Positions 6,515 to 14,598 of a DNA stretch of 23,856 bases are shown in pieces. The position numbers and the translations under genes are program-made. The DNA comes from DATJZH01 sp035499215. Its GTDB lineage: Bacteria; Actinomycetota; Actinomycetes; Streptosporangiales; Streptosporangiaceae. Each line of letters starts with the position of its first letter. The first letter of the stretch is position 1. The notes beneath the pieces are model-generated. The model ran no database searches. It worked only from the letters and a program-made list of their open reading frames with translations, and was not told the origin of the DNA. Where the stretch lies: the NCBI GenBank assembly GCA_035499215.1, contig DATJZH010000341.1, forward strand, positions 1 to 23,856, given 5' to 3'.

Positions 6515-8643
6515 CAGGCCAGTGCGGCGACCACGGCCAGCAGGGCAACGAGCGCGATCAGCATGTAGGCGAGGTAGGCGTCAAGCCGCCCCGACTGCAG
6601 CCGTCTTGCGGCGCGCACCACCGCCATGACCGGACGCAGCGCCGGCCGGTAGACATAGGTCTCGACCAGCTCGACGACGTCCGAGGTGTAGCCGAGCCGG
6701 GCTCCGGGCCGCAGTATGACCGCCCCGGCCGCAGCGGGCTCGCCGTCGCCCGCATCCGCCGCGCTGGCGCCGTCGGCAGGGGACAGCGGGCGCACCCGGG
6801 ACTGGGTGTGCAGCACGGCTGCCAGTACCCGGCGGGTCGGGTTGGCGAAGCCAGACGCCGTGTAGCAATCGGCGCCCTCGACCCCGGCCGTGGCCGAACG
6901 CCACGCGGGCACCCGCCGCAGCCGGGTCAGCCGGTTCCCCGCCACCAGCCGGGTAAAGGCAAGAACGGCCAGCGCCAGCAGCGGCATGGCGATCCACAGC
7001 CAGGACGGCGACAGCACCGAGAAGCCGCTGAACACTGGCTGCACCACCCAGGGGGACTGCAGCGCCCCCGAGGTCACTGCTTCGGGCACCACCGGCGACA
7101 GCCCGGCCGCCAGCACGCGGATCAGCAATGGCAGCAGGGCGGCGGCTGCGAGACAGCCGGCCGAGAGGATGACGATCCCGGCTTTCCCCGGCCAGCTGTA
7201 TTCACGCGAGCGGCCAGGGCCACAGCCGGCCGATCCGGTCCCGGCCCGGCCGGGCGGCGGCCCGAGCACCACCAGCCCGGTCAGCCGGACGAACGTGACG
7301 CCGGCGAAGCCTACCGTCAGCGCGACCGCCGCCCCGGCCACCGCGAGCAGCAGCCGGTAGCCGAGACCGGGCACCCGGAACTGCTGCATCAGTGCTTCCA
7401 GCAGGAACCATTCGGATGCGAACCCGATGGTCAGCGGCAGGCCGGCCAGGGTGAGCGAGCCGATGGCGAGCCCGGTCCCGCTCCATGGCAGGCGCCGTGC
7501 CGAGCCCCGCAGCCCATCCAGGCTGTCGTCACCGGCGTCGTCCGGCCCGCCGTCTGGCTGCGGCGCGATGACGGCGCTGGCGGTGAACAGCAGGGACTTG
7601 GCTGCGGTGTGCGCGACGATCTGCAGCGTGGCGGCGAGCAGCCCGACCGCCACGAGCCGCTCGTCCCGGATGGCCGCGCCGGTCAGGGCGACGCCGTACC
7701 CGGCGACGATGAGCCCGCTGTTCTCCACGCTGGAGTAGGCGATGACCCGCTGCAGCCCCGGCTGGACCGCCGCGTGCGCGATCCCGAGCAGCGCGGTCAG
7801 CCCGGCCAGGACCAGCAGCAGGCCGGTCAGCCAGGCCGGTGGTGCCCCGAGCAGGGCCAGCGTGCGCCACAGCCCGTAGAAGCCGGCATTGACCGCAACT
7901 CCGCCCATGATCGCCCGGGCGGGTCCCGGGGCGGCGGCATATCCGCGCGGCAGCCACACCTGGAACGGGACAAGCCCGACCTTGACCGCGAAGCCGGCGA
8001 TCAGCAGTGCCTGCGCGGTGTCCCGTGCGACGCCGCCGGGCACGCGGGCGAACGAGGCGAGGTCCAGGGAGCCGGACCGGACCGCGAGCAGCAGCAGCCC
8101 GAGCAGCAGCGCGGCCCCGCTGATCCGGCCGAAGGCCAGCGTGATCAGCGCCCCGCCGGGCCGGCCCGGCCGTCCCCGCTCGAACCCGGCAAGCAGGTAG
8201 AACGCGATGGTGAGCAGCTCCCAGGCCAGCAGGGCGGTGAACGCGTCCGCCGCCGTCAGGAACACCGCGACGGCGCCGAGGGTGAGCGCGCAGCCGGCAC
8301 CCAGGCCGCGCCGGCCGACCGCGGCGGGGCGGGCCGCCCAGGCCGCGAAGGCCAGCGAGACCGCGACCGCCGCGCTGAACGCGATCACCAGGAAGAGCCC
8401 GGACAGCCGGTCCGCGATCAGGTCCGCCGTACCTGGCCCGAGCCAGCCGCCGACCGGCAGCCGCACCGGATGGCCGGCGACCGCGCCTGCGCCCGCGGCC
8501 GCCAGGCACGCCGCTGCGGCGGCGCCGATCAGATAGGGGACGCTCCGCAGCCGGTCCCGCCGCGCGCCGGCGACGAGGTCCACGACACCGGCAACGGCCA
8601 GCGCTGCGAGTCCGGCCGCGAAGACAACGCTGAGCCCGCTCAT
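6514..8643 (-). CDS. HyfB/HycC-like antiporter subunit of a group 4 hydrogenase-related complex
   Basis: The 709-residue, highly hydrophobic protein belongs to the NuoL/M/N (Mrp antiporter-like) family and is the size of HyfB/HycC. Conserved ion-path residues are present: Glu142 in LLAWELLTI, Lys221 in FAVKVGLVPFQVWLP and Lys349 in VAHTAAKSLLF, plus IAYSSVEN (301-308). The long C-terminus ends with the amphipathic and terminal membrane helices seen in HycC/HyfB. It should translocate protons or sodium in the inner membrane. ATG 8643 overlaps the hyfI-like stop by 4 nt (ATGA), so translation is coupled. It is the last gene of the six-gene operon, and its stop is 37 nt from the convergent phosphatase stop. 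Confidence 0.88.
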   Translation of the reverse strand: MSGLSVVFAAGLAALAVAGVVDLVAGARRDRLRSVPYLIGAAAAACLAAAGAGAVAGHPVRLPVGGWLGPGTADLIADRLSGLFLVIAFSAAVAVSLAFAAWAARPAAVGRRGLGAGCALTLGAVAVFLTAADAFTALLAWELLTIAFYLLAGFERGRPGRPGGALITLAFGRISGAALLLGLLLLAVRSGSLDLASFARVPGGVARDTAQALLIAGFAVKVGLVPFQVWLPRGYAAAPGPARAIMGGVAVNAGFYGLWRTLALLGAPPAWLTGLLLVLAGLTALLGIAHAAVQPGLQRVIAYSSVENSGLIVAGYGVALTGAAIRDERLVAVGLLAATLQIVAHTAAKSLLFTASAVIAPQPDGGPDDAGDDSLDGLRGSARRLPWSGTGLAIGSLTLAGLPLTIGFASEWFLLEALMQQFRVPGLGYRLLLAVAGAAVALTVGFAGVTFVRLTGLVVLGPPPGRAGTGSAGCGPGRSREYSWPGKAGIVILSAGCLAAAALLPLLIRVLAAGLSPVVPEAVTSGALQSPWVVQPVFSGFSVLSPSWLWIAMPLLALAVLAFTRLVAGNRLTRLRRVPAWRSATAGVEGADCYTASGFANPTRRVLAAVLHTQSRVRPLSPADGASAADAGDGEPAAAGAVILRPGARLGYTSDVVELVETYVYRPALRPVMAVVRAARRLQSGRLDAYLAYMLIALVALLAVVAALA

Positions 8644-9539
8644 CGCCGCGCCCCCGCAGGTCCCCGTCCGGTCGGTAGCCGGCCGAGCCCGGCGAGCAGG
8701 GCATGCAAGATGCTGAACGGGGGCGGCGGGGATCCCGGCACCCAGACGTCCACCGGCACCACCGGCCCAACCCCGCCCGAGGTCGCGTAGGAGCCGCCGT
8801 GATAAGCGGCACCGGGAAGACCGGCGCTGGCCGGCCCGCCGTCGGCAGGCCCGCCGTGACCGTCTTCCCGCGGCCCGGTGTCAGCAGCGCTGCCGCCGAG
8901 CAGGCCGCCGCTGACGGCGTCGGCGCCGACCGCGATCACGATCTTCGGGCTGGGCATGCCGGCATACGTGCGGCGCACCGGCTCTGCCATGCCGTGTGCT
9001 CCCGCCCCGGTGACCAGCAGCACGTCGGCGTGGCGCGGGCTGGCGGTGAAGAACAGGCCGAGCCGGTGGATGTCGTAGACGGGGCTGAGGAGCGCCGCGA
9101 TCTCCTGCTCCTCCGCCCCGTCCGAGCCCGCATCCACGTGCCGAAGGTGCACAGAGTGCCGCAGCGCGGCGGTTCTCGCTGCCAGCGCGGCCCGGACGGC
9201 GGCCAGGCTCTCGTCCGTCTCGGGGGCCGGCGGCACGACGAGTCCGGCCCTGGTCAGAGCCCCGCCGGCCGGCCCGCGGGACCAGCCGAAAACGCCAGGA
9301 CGGCGGTCAACGCACCGCCCGCACAGGACGCAGCGGCCCTGGTCGAGCCGCAGGGCGCCATCGGCGGCGACGGCGATGGCCCCCGTGGGGCAGACGGAGG
9401 CCAGGTCCGCGGCGCCGGCCGGGCGCGGGTCGAGGATGGCGGCCGGGCCGCGCCAGCTGTCAGCGTAGGGGTCCGGCCTGGCCGGCCAGCCAGTGGTGAC
9501 TACCCCGTCGCGCAGGCCGCGCAGCACCCACGGGCTCAC
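8640..9539 (-). CDS. NuoB/HyfI-like small subunit without proximal-cluster cysteines, fused to a ferredoxin-like segment
   Basis: The 299-residue protein has two parts. Residues about 40-90 resemble half of a bacterial ferredoxin: VCPTGAI (Cys50) and CVLCGRC (Cys70, Cys73, Cys76), enough to hold one [4Fe-4S] cluster. Residues about 128-290 follow the small subunit of group 4 [NiFe] hydrogenases (HVDAGS, SPVYDIHRLG, SPRHADVLLVTG, PSPKIVIAVG, VPVDVWVPG). All four positions that normally ligate the proximal cluster are changed: Asp140, Glu143, Asp207 and Ser270. The protein contains no other cysteine. A Gly-rich insert lies at about 217-257. GTG 9539 has GGAAGG about 6 nt upstream; the in-frame extension to 9650 overlaps the preceding gene and lacks family similarity. 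Confidence 0.85.
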   Translation of the reverse strand: MSPWVLRGLRDGVVTTGWPARPDPYADSWRGPAAILDPRPAGAADLASVCPTGAIAVAADGALRLDQGRCVLCGRCVDRRPGVFGWSRGPAGGALTRAGLVVPPAPETDESLAAVRAALAARTAALRHSVHLRHVDAGSDGAEEQEIAALLSPVYDIHRLGLFFTASPRHADVLLVTGAGAHGMAEPVRRTYAGMPSPKIVIAVGADAVSGGLLGGSAADTGPREDGHGGPADGGPASAGLPGAAYHGGSYATSGGVGPVVPVDVWVPGSPPPPFSILHALLAGLGRLPTGRGPAGARR

Positions 9540-9606
9540 CGTCCGGCCTTCCGCGCACCGCGGCCCTGCGGGGCCTTGCTGCTCACGGCGCTGCTCGCGG
9601 CGCTTC

Positions 9607-11151
9607 TCACAGCGCCACCCCCGCGATAGAGAGCCCGAAACTGGCCTCAATGAAGGGGAAGTCGGTCAGGATGTCGCCGGCGAAGACCTCGTGCAGCAAG
9701 ACCAGGTTATGGAAGGACGCCGAGCGCGGCCGGCAGCGCGTGATCCGCCCGTCCGCGACCCGCACGTCGTAGAGAACCTCACCCTGCGGGGCTTCCGCCC
9801 AGCCGACCGCCCGTCCAGCGCTCACCTCGCATGGCGCGCGCAGCGGGCCATCGCCCGCGCCGGCCAGCTCGTCGGCGGCCTGCCGAAGCAGGTGGAATGA
9901 CTGGCGCATCTCATCCCAGCGCAGCCGCAGCCGCGCCAGCGCGTCTCCGTCGCGATGCTCATGCGGATCGCCGAGGCCGAGCGCGGGATAGGCGTCATAG
10001 GCCCGGCTGCGCCGGGCGTCGTCGCTGAAGCCGGACGCCTTGCCGACCGGGCCGAGCGCGCCGTGCTCGCGGGCCCGCTCCGGGCGCAGCGGGCCGGTGG
10101 CGCGAAGCCGGTCCAGGAAAGACGCGGTGCCCATGAGCACCCGCGCGTCGGCGCTGATCGCTTTTTCCATCCGGCCGATCTCAGCCAGGACCTCGCCGCT
10201 GCCGGCCCGCGGCAGCCCGCTCGCCCCGCCCGGCACCACCACTGCGCGGCCGAACCGGCTCGCGCACATCCGGCTGACCAGCCGCGCCACCCGCTCCTTA
10301 TGCACCCCGAACCGCGCGGCCGCGACTGCCAGGCCGGCCGCGTCGGCAAGGCGCACGACGACATCCAGGTGCGCGGCAAGGCGCTCGAGCTCAGCGTGCA
10401 GCACCCGGACGAGGGCGCCTCGCCAGGGCACCTGCGCGTCGGCGATCTGCTCGATCGCATGGCAGTAGGCGAGGGCATGGGCGACGGAAGCCACCCCCTC
10501 CGTCCGCTCGGCGAGCAGCACCCCGTCAGCCGCGGCCAGCTGCTCGAACCGCTTCTCGATGCCCCGGTGCTTGTAGAACACCCGCATATTCAGGTGCGGA
10601 ATGTCCTCGCCCGGCGTCTCGACCAGGTACTCGATCGACTCCATCACTCCCGAGCGGACCGGCCCGTGCGGGATGGTGAACATGCCAGCTCCCAGCACGT
10701 GCCCGGGTACCGAGTGCTCATCCGGCCAGATCGCCGCGGGCGCCGGGCCGGCGGCGCCGGGCCGCGGCCGCGGCGCGTGCTCGCCGAGCAGCGGCAGGAT
10801 CAGCGGCTCCAGCCTGGGGTGGCCGTCGGGGACGATCCCGAACAGGTCATGGATTTCCCGCTCGTACCAGAACGCGGCCCGCAGCTTTGGGGTCAGCGCC
10901 GGGTAGGAGGCGGCGCCGGGCGGAACGACCGCCTCAACGGTCGTGATCCCTCCCGCGCCGGCCAGGTGCGCAGACAACAGCAGGCCGCCGACCTGCTGGG
11001 TTGCCATCAGGCCGGCGAACCGGCGGCCGCCGGCGACGTCGCGGGCGACCAGGTCCCACAGGGCGGGCGCGCTGGCCGCCGGCCCGGTGGGACCCGCCGG
11101 GCTGCCGCCCGCCGGTCCGGGGCCGGCTGCCGGGCCTGGCCCCCGGCTCAC
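9607..11151 (-). CDS. HyfG/HycE-like large subunit (NuoC-NuoD fusion) lacking the [NiFe] ligands
   Basis: The 514-residue protein joins a NuoC-like N-terminal part (to about 130; WYEREIHDLFGIVPDGHP at 95-112) to a NuoD/hydrogenase large-subunit part, as in HyfG and HycE. In a hydrogenase two CxxC pairs bind the nickel-iron centre. Here the first reads AERTEGVASVAH, with Glu218 and Ala221 in the Cys positions. The C-terminal one reads EASFGLSIAG, with Ser508 and Gly511; the last 40 residues have no cysteine. The chain ends at the Nuo-like end with no cleavable extension. The first 28 residues are rich in Gly, Pro and Ala. GTG 11151 overlaps the hyfF-like stop (GTGA). It is expected on the cytoplasmic face with the small subunit; it is not predicted to bind NiFe. 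Confidence 0.88.
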   Translation of the reverse strand: MSRGPGPAAGPGPAGGSPAGPTGPAASAPALWDLVARDVAGGRRFAGLMATQQVGGLLLSAHLAGAGGITTVEAVVPPGAASYPALTPKLRAAFWYEREIHDLFGIVPDGHPRLEPLILPLLGEHAPRPRPGAAGPAPAAIWPDEHSVPGHVLGAGMFTIPHGPVRSGVMESIEYLVETPGEDIPHLNMRVFYKHRGIEKRFEQLAAADGVLLAERTEGVASVAHALAYCHAIEQIADAQVPWRGALVRVLHAELERLAAHLDVVVRLADAAGLAVAAARFGVHKERVARLVSRMCASRFGRAVVVPGGASGLPRAGSGEVLAEIGRMEKAISADARVLMGTASFLDRLRATGPLRPERAREHGALGPVGKASGFSDDARRSRAYDAYPALGLGDPHEHRDGDALARLRLRWDEMRQSFHLLRQAADELAGAGDGPLRAPCEVSAGRAVGWAEAPQGEVLYDVRVADGRITRCRPRSASFHNLVLLHEVFAGDILTDFPFIEASFGLSIAGVAL

Positions 11152-12614
11152 GCCGGCTCCCGCAGCGCAGCCACGGCCCGGTCCAGCAGCCCGGTCAGCT
11201 CGCCGGGGGGATGCAGGCCGAGGACGAGCAGCACGACAACACCGGCCGCTACCGGCACCACCATCCAGACGCTTGGCTCGCCCCTGGCGGGCGCCGGATC
11301 ACGGCGGGGGGTGAGCAGCATCCGGTTGGCCGCAAGCGACATGCCGAGGAAGGCGATTGTGACGAGTACCACCAGGACCGCCGCGGCGGCGTTGCGCGAA
11401 GCCGCCAGGCCGCCAGTAACGATCTCGAACTCACTGCGGAAAATCCCGAACGGGGGCATGGCCGACAGCGCCAGCACCGCGGCCAGGAACAGCGGTCCGC
11501 TCCATGGCAGCAGGTCAAGGCCGCCGGTGACCGAGGAGACCCGCTTGCTGCCGAACTTGCGGACCAGCACCCCCGCGCCCATGAACGCATTGCCTTTCGC
11601 GGCGGCGTGCGCCAGCACGTGCAGCAGCACCCCGGCGAGCGCCACCGGGGCGCCGAAGCTCACCCCGATCGCCAGAATGCCCATATGCTCCACGCTGGAG
11701 TAGGCGAGCAGCCGTTTGTAGTCCTGCTGGTCGAGCAGGTACAGGGCGGCGAGCAGCAGCGAGGCCACCCCGAAGACGAGCAGCACGTCCCGCGGGAAGC
11801 GCGGGCCGAGCGCTGCGGCCGTGATCTGGTAGTACCGCAGGATCGCGTAGAAGCTGACCGCCAGCAGCGATCCCGACAGCAGCGCCGAGACTGGCGTTGG
11901 CGCTTCGGAGTGCGCGTCAGGCAGCCAGGTATGCACCGGGAACAGGCCCACTTTGGTGCCGAAGCCCAGCACCGCGAGCACGAACGCCAGCCGCGCCGCG
12001 GTCGGCGGCAAGTGCCCGGCCACCCGCAGCAGCGGGCCGAAGGCCAGGTTGTAGGACGGCCCGAGCACGTGCGCGCCGGCATAGTAGGCGAAGATCGTCC
12101 CCAGCAGGGCGATGGCCAGCCCGGCGGAGGCGAGCAGGACGTATTTCCACGCCGCCTCGGCGGCACCGTCAGTGCCCTCCAGCGCGACAAGCAGAGCCGA
12201 GACGATCGTGGTCACCTCAACGGCGATCCACAGCAGCGCCAGGTTGCCCATCGCCGGAGCGGCCAGCATCGACCACGCGAACAGGTTGAGCCCGGCCCAG
12301 AACCGGCGGGCGTACCGCTGGCCTGCGGCGCCCTGCGCGCCGGCGGATTGCAGGTACCCGATCGAGTACACCGCCGCGCACGCGTACACGAAGCCGGTAG
12401 CAAGCAGGAATACCACGCTGAGCGCGTCGATCCGGACGAAGCCAAGCAGCGTCAGGTCCCGCCGGGACACGGCCGGGATCAGGGCGATCGCCAGGGCGAA
12501 GCTGGCGATCCCAGCCGTGGCCGTGACCGCGCCGGCGGCCCGTGCGGGCAGCCAGAACGTGGTGATCGCGGCGGCGGCCGGCACGATCAGCAGCACGACG
12601 GCGACGACGTCCAC
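11148..12614 (-). CDS. HyfF-like antiporter subunit (NuoL/M/N family)
   Basis: The 488-residue integral membrane protein has about 14 hydrophobic segments and the typical antiporter residues: Glu133 in LLWIAVEVTT, Lys221 in GFGTKVGLFPVHTWLPDAH, Lys300 in the QQDYKRLLAYSSVEH loop and Lys340 in VLAHAAAKGNAF. Length and motifs match HyfF and other single-module Mrp-like subunits of group 4 hydrogenases. With the hyfB-like protein it gives the complex two potential ion channels. GTG 12614 starts 3 nt after the hyfE-like stop, and the GGGTGAGG in front overlaps that stop codon, so translation is coupled. Confidence 0.9.
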   Translation of the reverse strand: MDVVAVVLLIVPAAAAITTFWLPARAAGAVTATAGIASFALAIALIPAVSRRDLTLLGFVRIDALSVVFLLATGFVYACAAVYSIGYLQSAGAQGAAGQRYARRFWAGLNLFAWSMLAAPAMGNLALLWIAVEVTTIVSALLVALEGTDGAAEAAWKYVLLASAGLAIALLGTIFAYYAGAHVLGPSYNLAFGPLLRVAGHLPPTAARLAFVLAVLGFGTKVGLFPVHTWLPDAHSEAPTPVSALLSGSLLAVSFYAILRYYQITAAALGPRFPRDVLLVFGVASLLLAALYLLDQQDYKRLLAYSSVEHMGILAIGVSFGAPVALAGVLLHVLAHAAAKGNAFMGAGVLVRKFGSKRVSSVTGGLDLLPWSGPLFLAAVLALSAMPPFGIFRSEFEIVTGGLAASRNAAAAVLVVLVTIAFLGMSLAANRMLLTPRRDPAPARGEPSVWMVVPVAAGVVVLLVLGLHPPGELTGLLDRAVAALREPA

Positions 12615-12617
12615 GCC

Positions 12618-13313
12618 TCACCCGCGCAGGCTGGTCAGGTCGGCCGTGGACAGCGACTCGGCCCGGCCGATGTGCATGCGGATCAGCAGGCCGAATACCA
12701 CAACTGCCAGCAGCAGGTCGAAAAGCAACGCCACCTCCAGGATGAGCGGCAGGCTGGCGGCCACCACGAGGGCAGCCAGCGATATCCCGTTCTCCAGCGA
12801 GAACAGCCCGATCGCCTGAGAGGCGACGTCCTGCCGCTGGATCATGAGGACAAAGGCGACCAGCACCACGGACAGCGACACCGACAGGGCCGTCACGGGC
12901 GCTGCGCTGCGGCTGATCGGCAGCGCGCCCGCGGCGAAGAACCCGAACGCGGCGACGACGATCGCTATCAGCACGGTGCTGGCCAGCCCGAGGCCGCCGC
13001 TGCCGGCGATGTCGGCCCCCGCGGCCGGGGCGCCGGCCGGGCCGGTCTCGCGCAGCAGGCGCCGGAGCACCAGGGGGATCGCCACCACCTTGAGGGCGAC
13101 CGTCGCCGCGGCCAGCACATACAGCTCGGGCAGGTGCCGGACGGCTCCCACGAGCACGGCCAGCACCGCGATCAGGGCGGACTGCGACGCGTACAGCCGG
13201 ACCTGGTCGCGCAGCAGCGCCTGGCGGAACATGCCGAACTCGACGAGCAGGATGAGAACGGCGATGACGTTCGCGCCGCCGGCGTAAACGCCGGGGGCCT
13301 GCACCGGAAGCAT
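12618..13313 (-). CDS. HyfE-like membrane subunit
   Basis: The 231-residue, almost entirely hydrophobic protein carries the signature LFSLENGISLAAL near two thirds of its length and ends in a long membrane helix pair. It resembles hydrogenase-4 component E (about 216 aa), whose N-terminal part corresponds to NuoK-like helices. Its role is structural and ion-conducting in the membrane arm. ATG 13313 overlaps the hyfC-like stop by one base (TGATG). A longer in-frame extension upstream is Arg/Gly-rich, lies inside hyfC and is rejected as antisense-type noise. Confidence 0.82.
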   Translation of the reverse strand: MLPVQAPGVYAGGANVIAVLILLVEFGMFRQALLRDQVRLYASQSALIAVLAVLVGAVRHLPELYVLAAATVALKVVAIPLVLRRLLRETGPAGAPAAGADIAGSGGLGLASTVLIAIVVAAFGFFAAGALPISRSAAPVTALSVSLSVVLVAFVLMIQRQDVASQAIGLFSLENGISLAALVVAASLPLILEVALLFDLLLAVVVFGLLIRMHIGRAESLSTADLTSLRG

Positions 13314-14275
13314 CAGCCGCCGCCGAGGTAGAGGGTGAACACGCCGAGCACGGCGAGCAGGAACGCCGCCGACGCGAACTCGGTGATCTTGAACAGGCGG
13401 AGCTTGGCGAACGAGCTGTCGATGACCGCGACCACCGCGCCGAGGACGCACGCCTTCGCCGGCAGCGCGATCATCGCCACCAGCACGGCACCGGCCTGCC
13501 GCGTGGCCGCCAGGCCCCACGGCGCCACGAAGACGTTGATCAGGATCGTGTACAAGATCAGCTGCTTGGCCGCCGATCCCCACCTCAGCAGTGCGAAATA
13601 GGGGCCGGAGTGCTCGAACGGCCGGGCCTCCTCGATCATCCCGAACTCGTTGGTTCCGGTGTGCGTTTCCACCGGGATCCGGGCGGTCTCCGACAGGATG
13701 ACCATGAACAGCGCCGCCGCCGCCAGCACGTGCGCGGGCCGGATAATCTGCCCGGCCGACGACCGGACCGTGGCGGCCAGCGCGTACGGCAGGTCAGTGC
13801 CGGTCAGCAGCGCCACGGTGAATACCACGAAAAGGACGACCGGCTCGGTGATCGCGGCGAAGGTCTTGGCCCGGCTCGCCCCGAGCTGGGCGTAGGGACT
13901 GCCCGTCTCCAGTGCCGCGACCGCTACCAGGAAGCTGGCCAGCGCCAGGATGAACCCGCCGCCCAGGATGTCGCCCATGTACCCCAGCGGCAGCGGGTAG
14001 GTGGTCAGCACCGGGATCAGCAGCGGGACCGTGAGGTAGCAGGTGGCAGCGGCTACCGGCGCGGCCAGGAAGACCCAGCTCGCCCCCTCCGGCGCGAGCG
14101 CCTCCTTGCGGAACAGCTTCGCCAGGTCGTAATAGGGCTGCAGCACCCGCGGACCCCGCCGTCCCTGCAGCCGGGCCTCTGCCCGTGCGATCACGCCCGA
14201 GACACCCGGCGCGGCCCCCGCAATGGTCACGAGCTGGAGCAGCTGGACGACCGGGATCGGCAGCAAGATGCTCAC
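13313..14275 (-). CDS. HyfC/HycD-like membrane subunit (NuoH family)
   Basis: The 320-residue protein is a NuoH/HycD/HyfC homologue with about eight membrane segments, the subunit that anchors the hydrophilic arm. Conserved stretches include ARLQGRRGPRVLQPYYDLAK (34-53), SETARIPVETHTGTNEFGMI and EEARPFEHSGPYFALLRWG; their charged residues line the connecting channel in complex I. It is the first gene of the operon and is followed by hyfE-, hyfF-, hyfG-, hyfI- and hyfB-like genes with overlaps or very short gaps. GTG 14275 starts at the family N-terminus, with only a weak GGGTCG ribosome site. No clear minus-strand promoter is visible upstream. Confidence 0.9.
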   Translation of the reverse strand: MSILLPIPVVQLLQLVTIAGAAPGVSGVIARAEARLQGRRGPRVLQPYYDLAKLFRKEALAPEGASWVFLAAPVAAATCYLTVPLLIPVLTTYPLPLGYMGDILGGGFILALASFLVAVAALETGSPYAQLGASRAKTFAAITEPVVLFVVFTVALLTGTDLPYALAATVRSSAGQIIRPAHVLAAAALFMVILSETARIPVETHTGTNEFGMIEEARPFEHSGPYFALLRWGSAAKQLILYTILINVFVAPWGLAATRQAGAVLVAMIALPAKACVLGAVVAVIDSSFAKLRLFKITEFASAAFLLAVLGVFTLYLGGG

Positions 14276-14411
14276 GGCAGCGACCCGGCAGGGCCGCCAC
14301 CGGGGGAGCGGGCGCCCCCCCGATCATCGCCGGGCGGCCACGGCACGGCGTCACCGGTCACGCTGGCCTCCTCCGCTCCCGCAGCGCACTCAGGGGGGGT
14401 AGAAGCCATCA

Positions 14412-14426
14412 GCGGGACAGTCCCGC
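14412..14426. promoter_or_regulatory. Perfect palindrome, candidate operator
   Basis: GCGGGACAGTCCCGC has 7-bp arms around one central base. It lies 137 bp before the first hydrogenase-like gene and 137 bp before the DUF5996 promoter, so it is placed to act on either. The half-sites GGGAC/GTCCC recall those bound by DosR/DevR-type regulators, but their spacing here (1 nt) is shorter than the 4 nt of that consensus. Confidence 0.4.
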
Positions 14427-14562
14427 GGTTCGGGCGAGCTTCATCGCCAGCAGTCATTGTGGCCGATCCCGATACCGGCCGCAATCCGGGTTCCGGGAGC
14501 CGCCGGGGCGGCGGCCAGCCCGCCCCGGCGGAGAGCTGAGCGAGGCCCGGCGCACGAGGCAG

Positions 14563-14591
14563 TTGAGCATCCGGCGCGCAGGGACTAGCCT
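14563..14591 (+). promoter_or_regulatory. Leaderless-type promoter of the DUF5996 gene
   Basis: TTGAGC (14563-14568), a 17-nt spacer and TAGCCT (14586-14591) fit the sigma-70 type consensus well. The -10 ends seven bases before ATG 14599, so the message should start at the A of the start codon. Confidence 0.65.
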
Positions 14592-14598
14592 GCGGCTC

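Larger units (their letters stand above)
14276..14598. other. Divergent regulatory region between the hydrogenase-like operon and the DUF5996 gene
   Basis: This 323-nt stretch has no credible gene. It holds a G/C-rich hairpin (GGGGG near 14303 with CCCCC near 14316) in the likely leader of the minus-strand operon, a perfect palindrome at 14412-14426 and the DUF5996 promoter at 14563-14591. I could not find a convincing -10/-35 pair for the minus-strand operon. Confidence 0.5.

Noticed and set aside
6412..8790. A 792-codon plus-strand open frame rich in Gly, Arg, Gln and Pro
   Set aside because: It lies antisense to the hyfB-like gene, has no domain and shows the composition expected from the complement of GC-biased codons.
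9540..9650. Longer N-terminus of the small subunit starting at 9650
   Set aside because: It overlaps the end of the large-subunit gene, is Arg/Gln-rich, and GTG 9539 has a proper ribosome site.
11001..13331. A 776-codon plus-strand open frame rich in Gln, Arg, Gly and His
   Set aside because: It is antisense to the hyfF- and hyfE-like genes, whose membrane-protein motifs are unmistakable on the other strand.
6514..14275. A functional [NiFe] hydrogenase-4 or formate hydrogenlyase
   Set aside because: The gene order suggests it, but all NiFe and proximal-cluster ligands are missing and there are no maturation genes.
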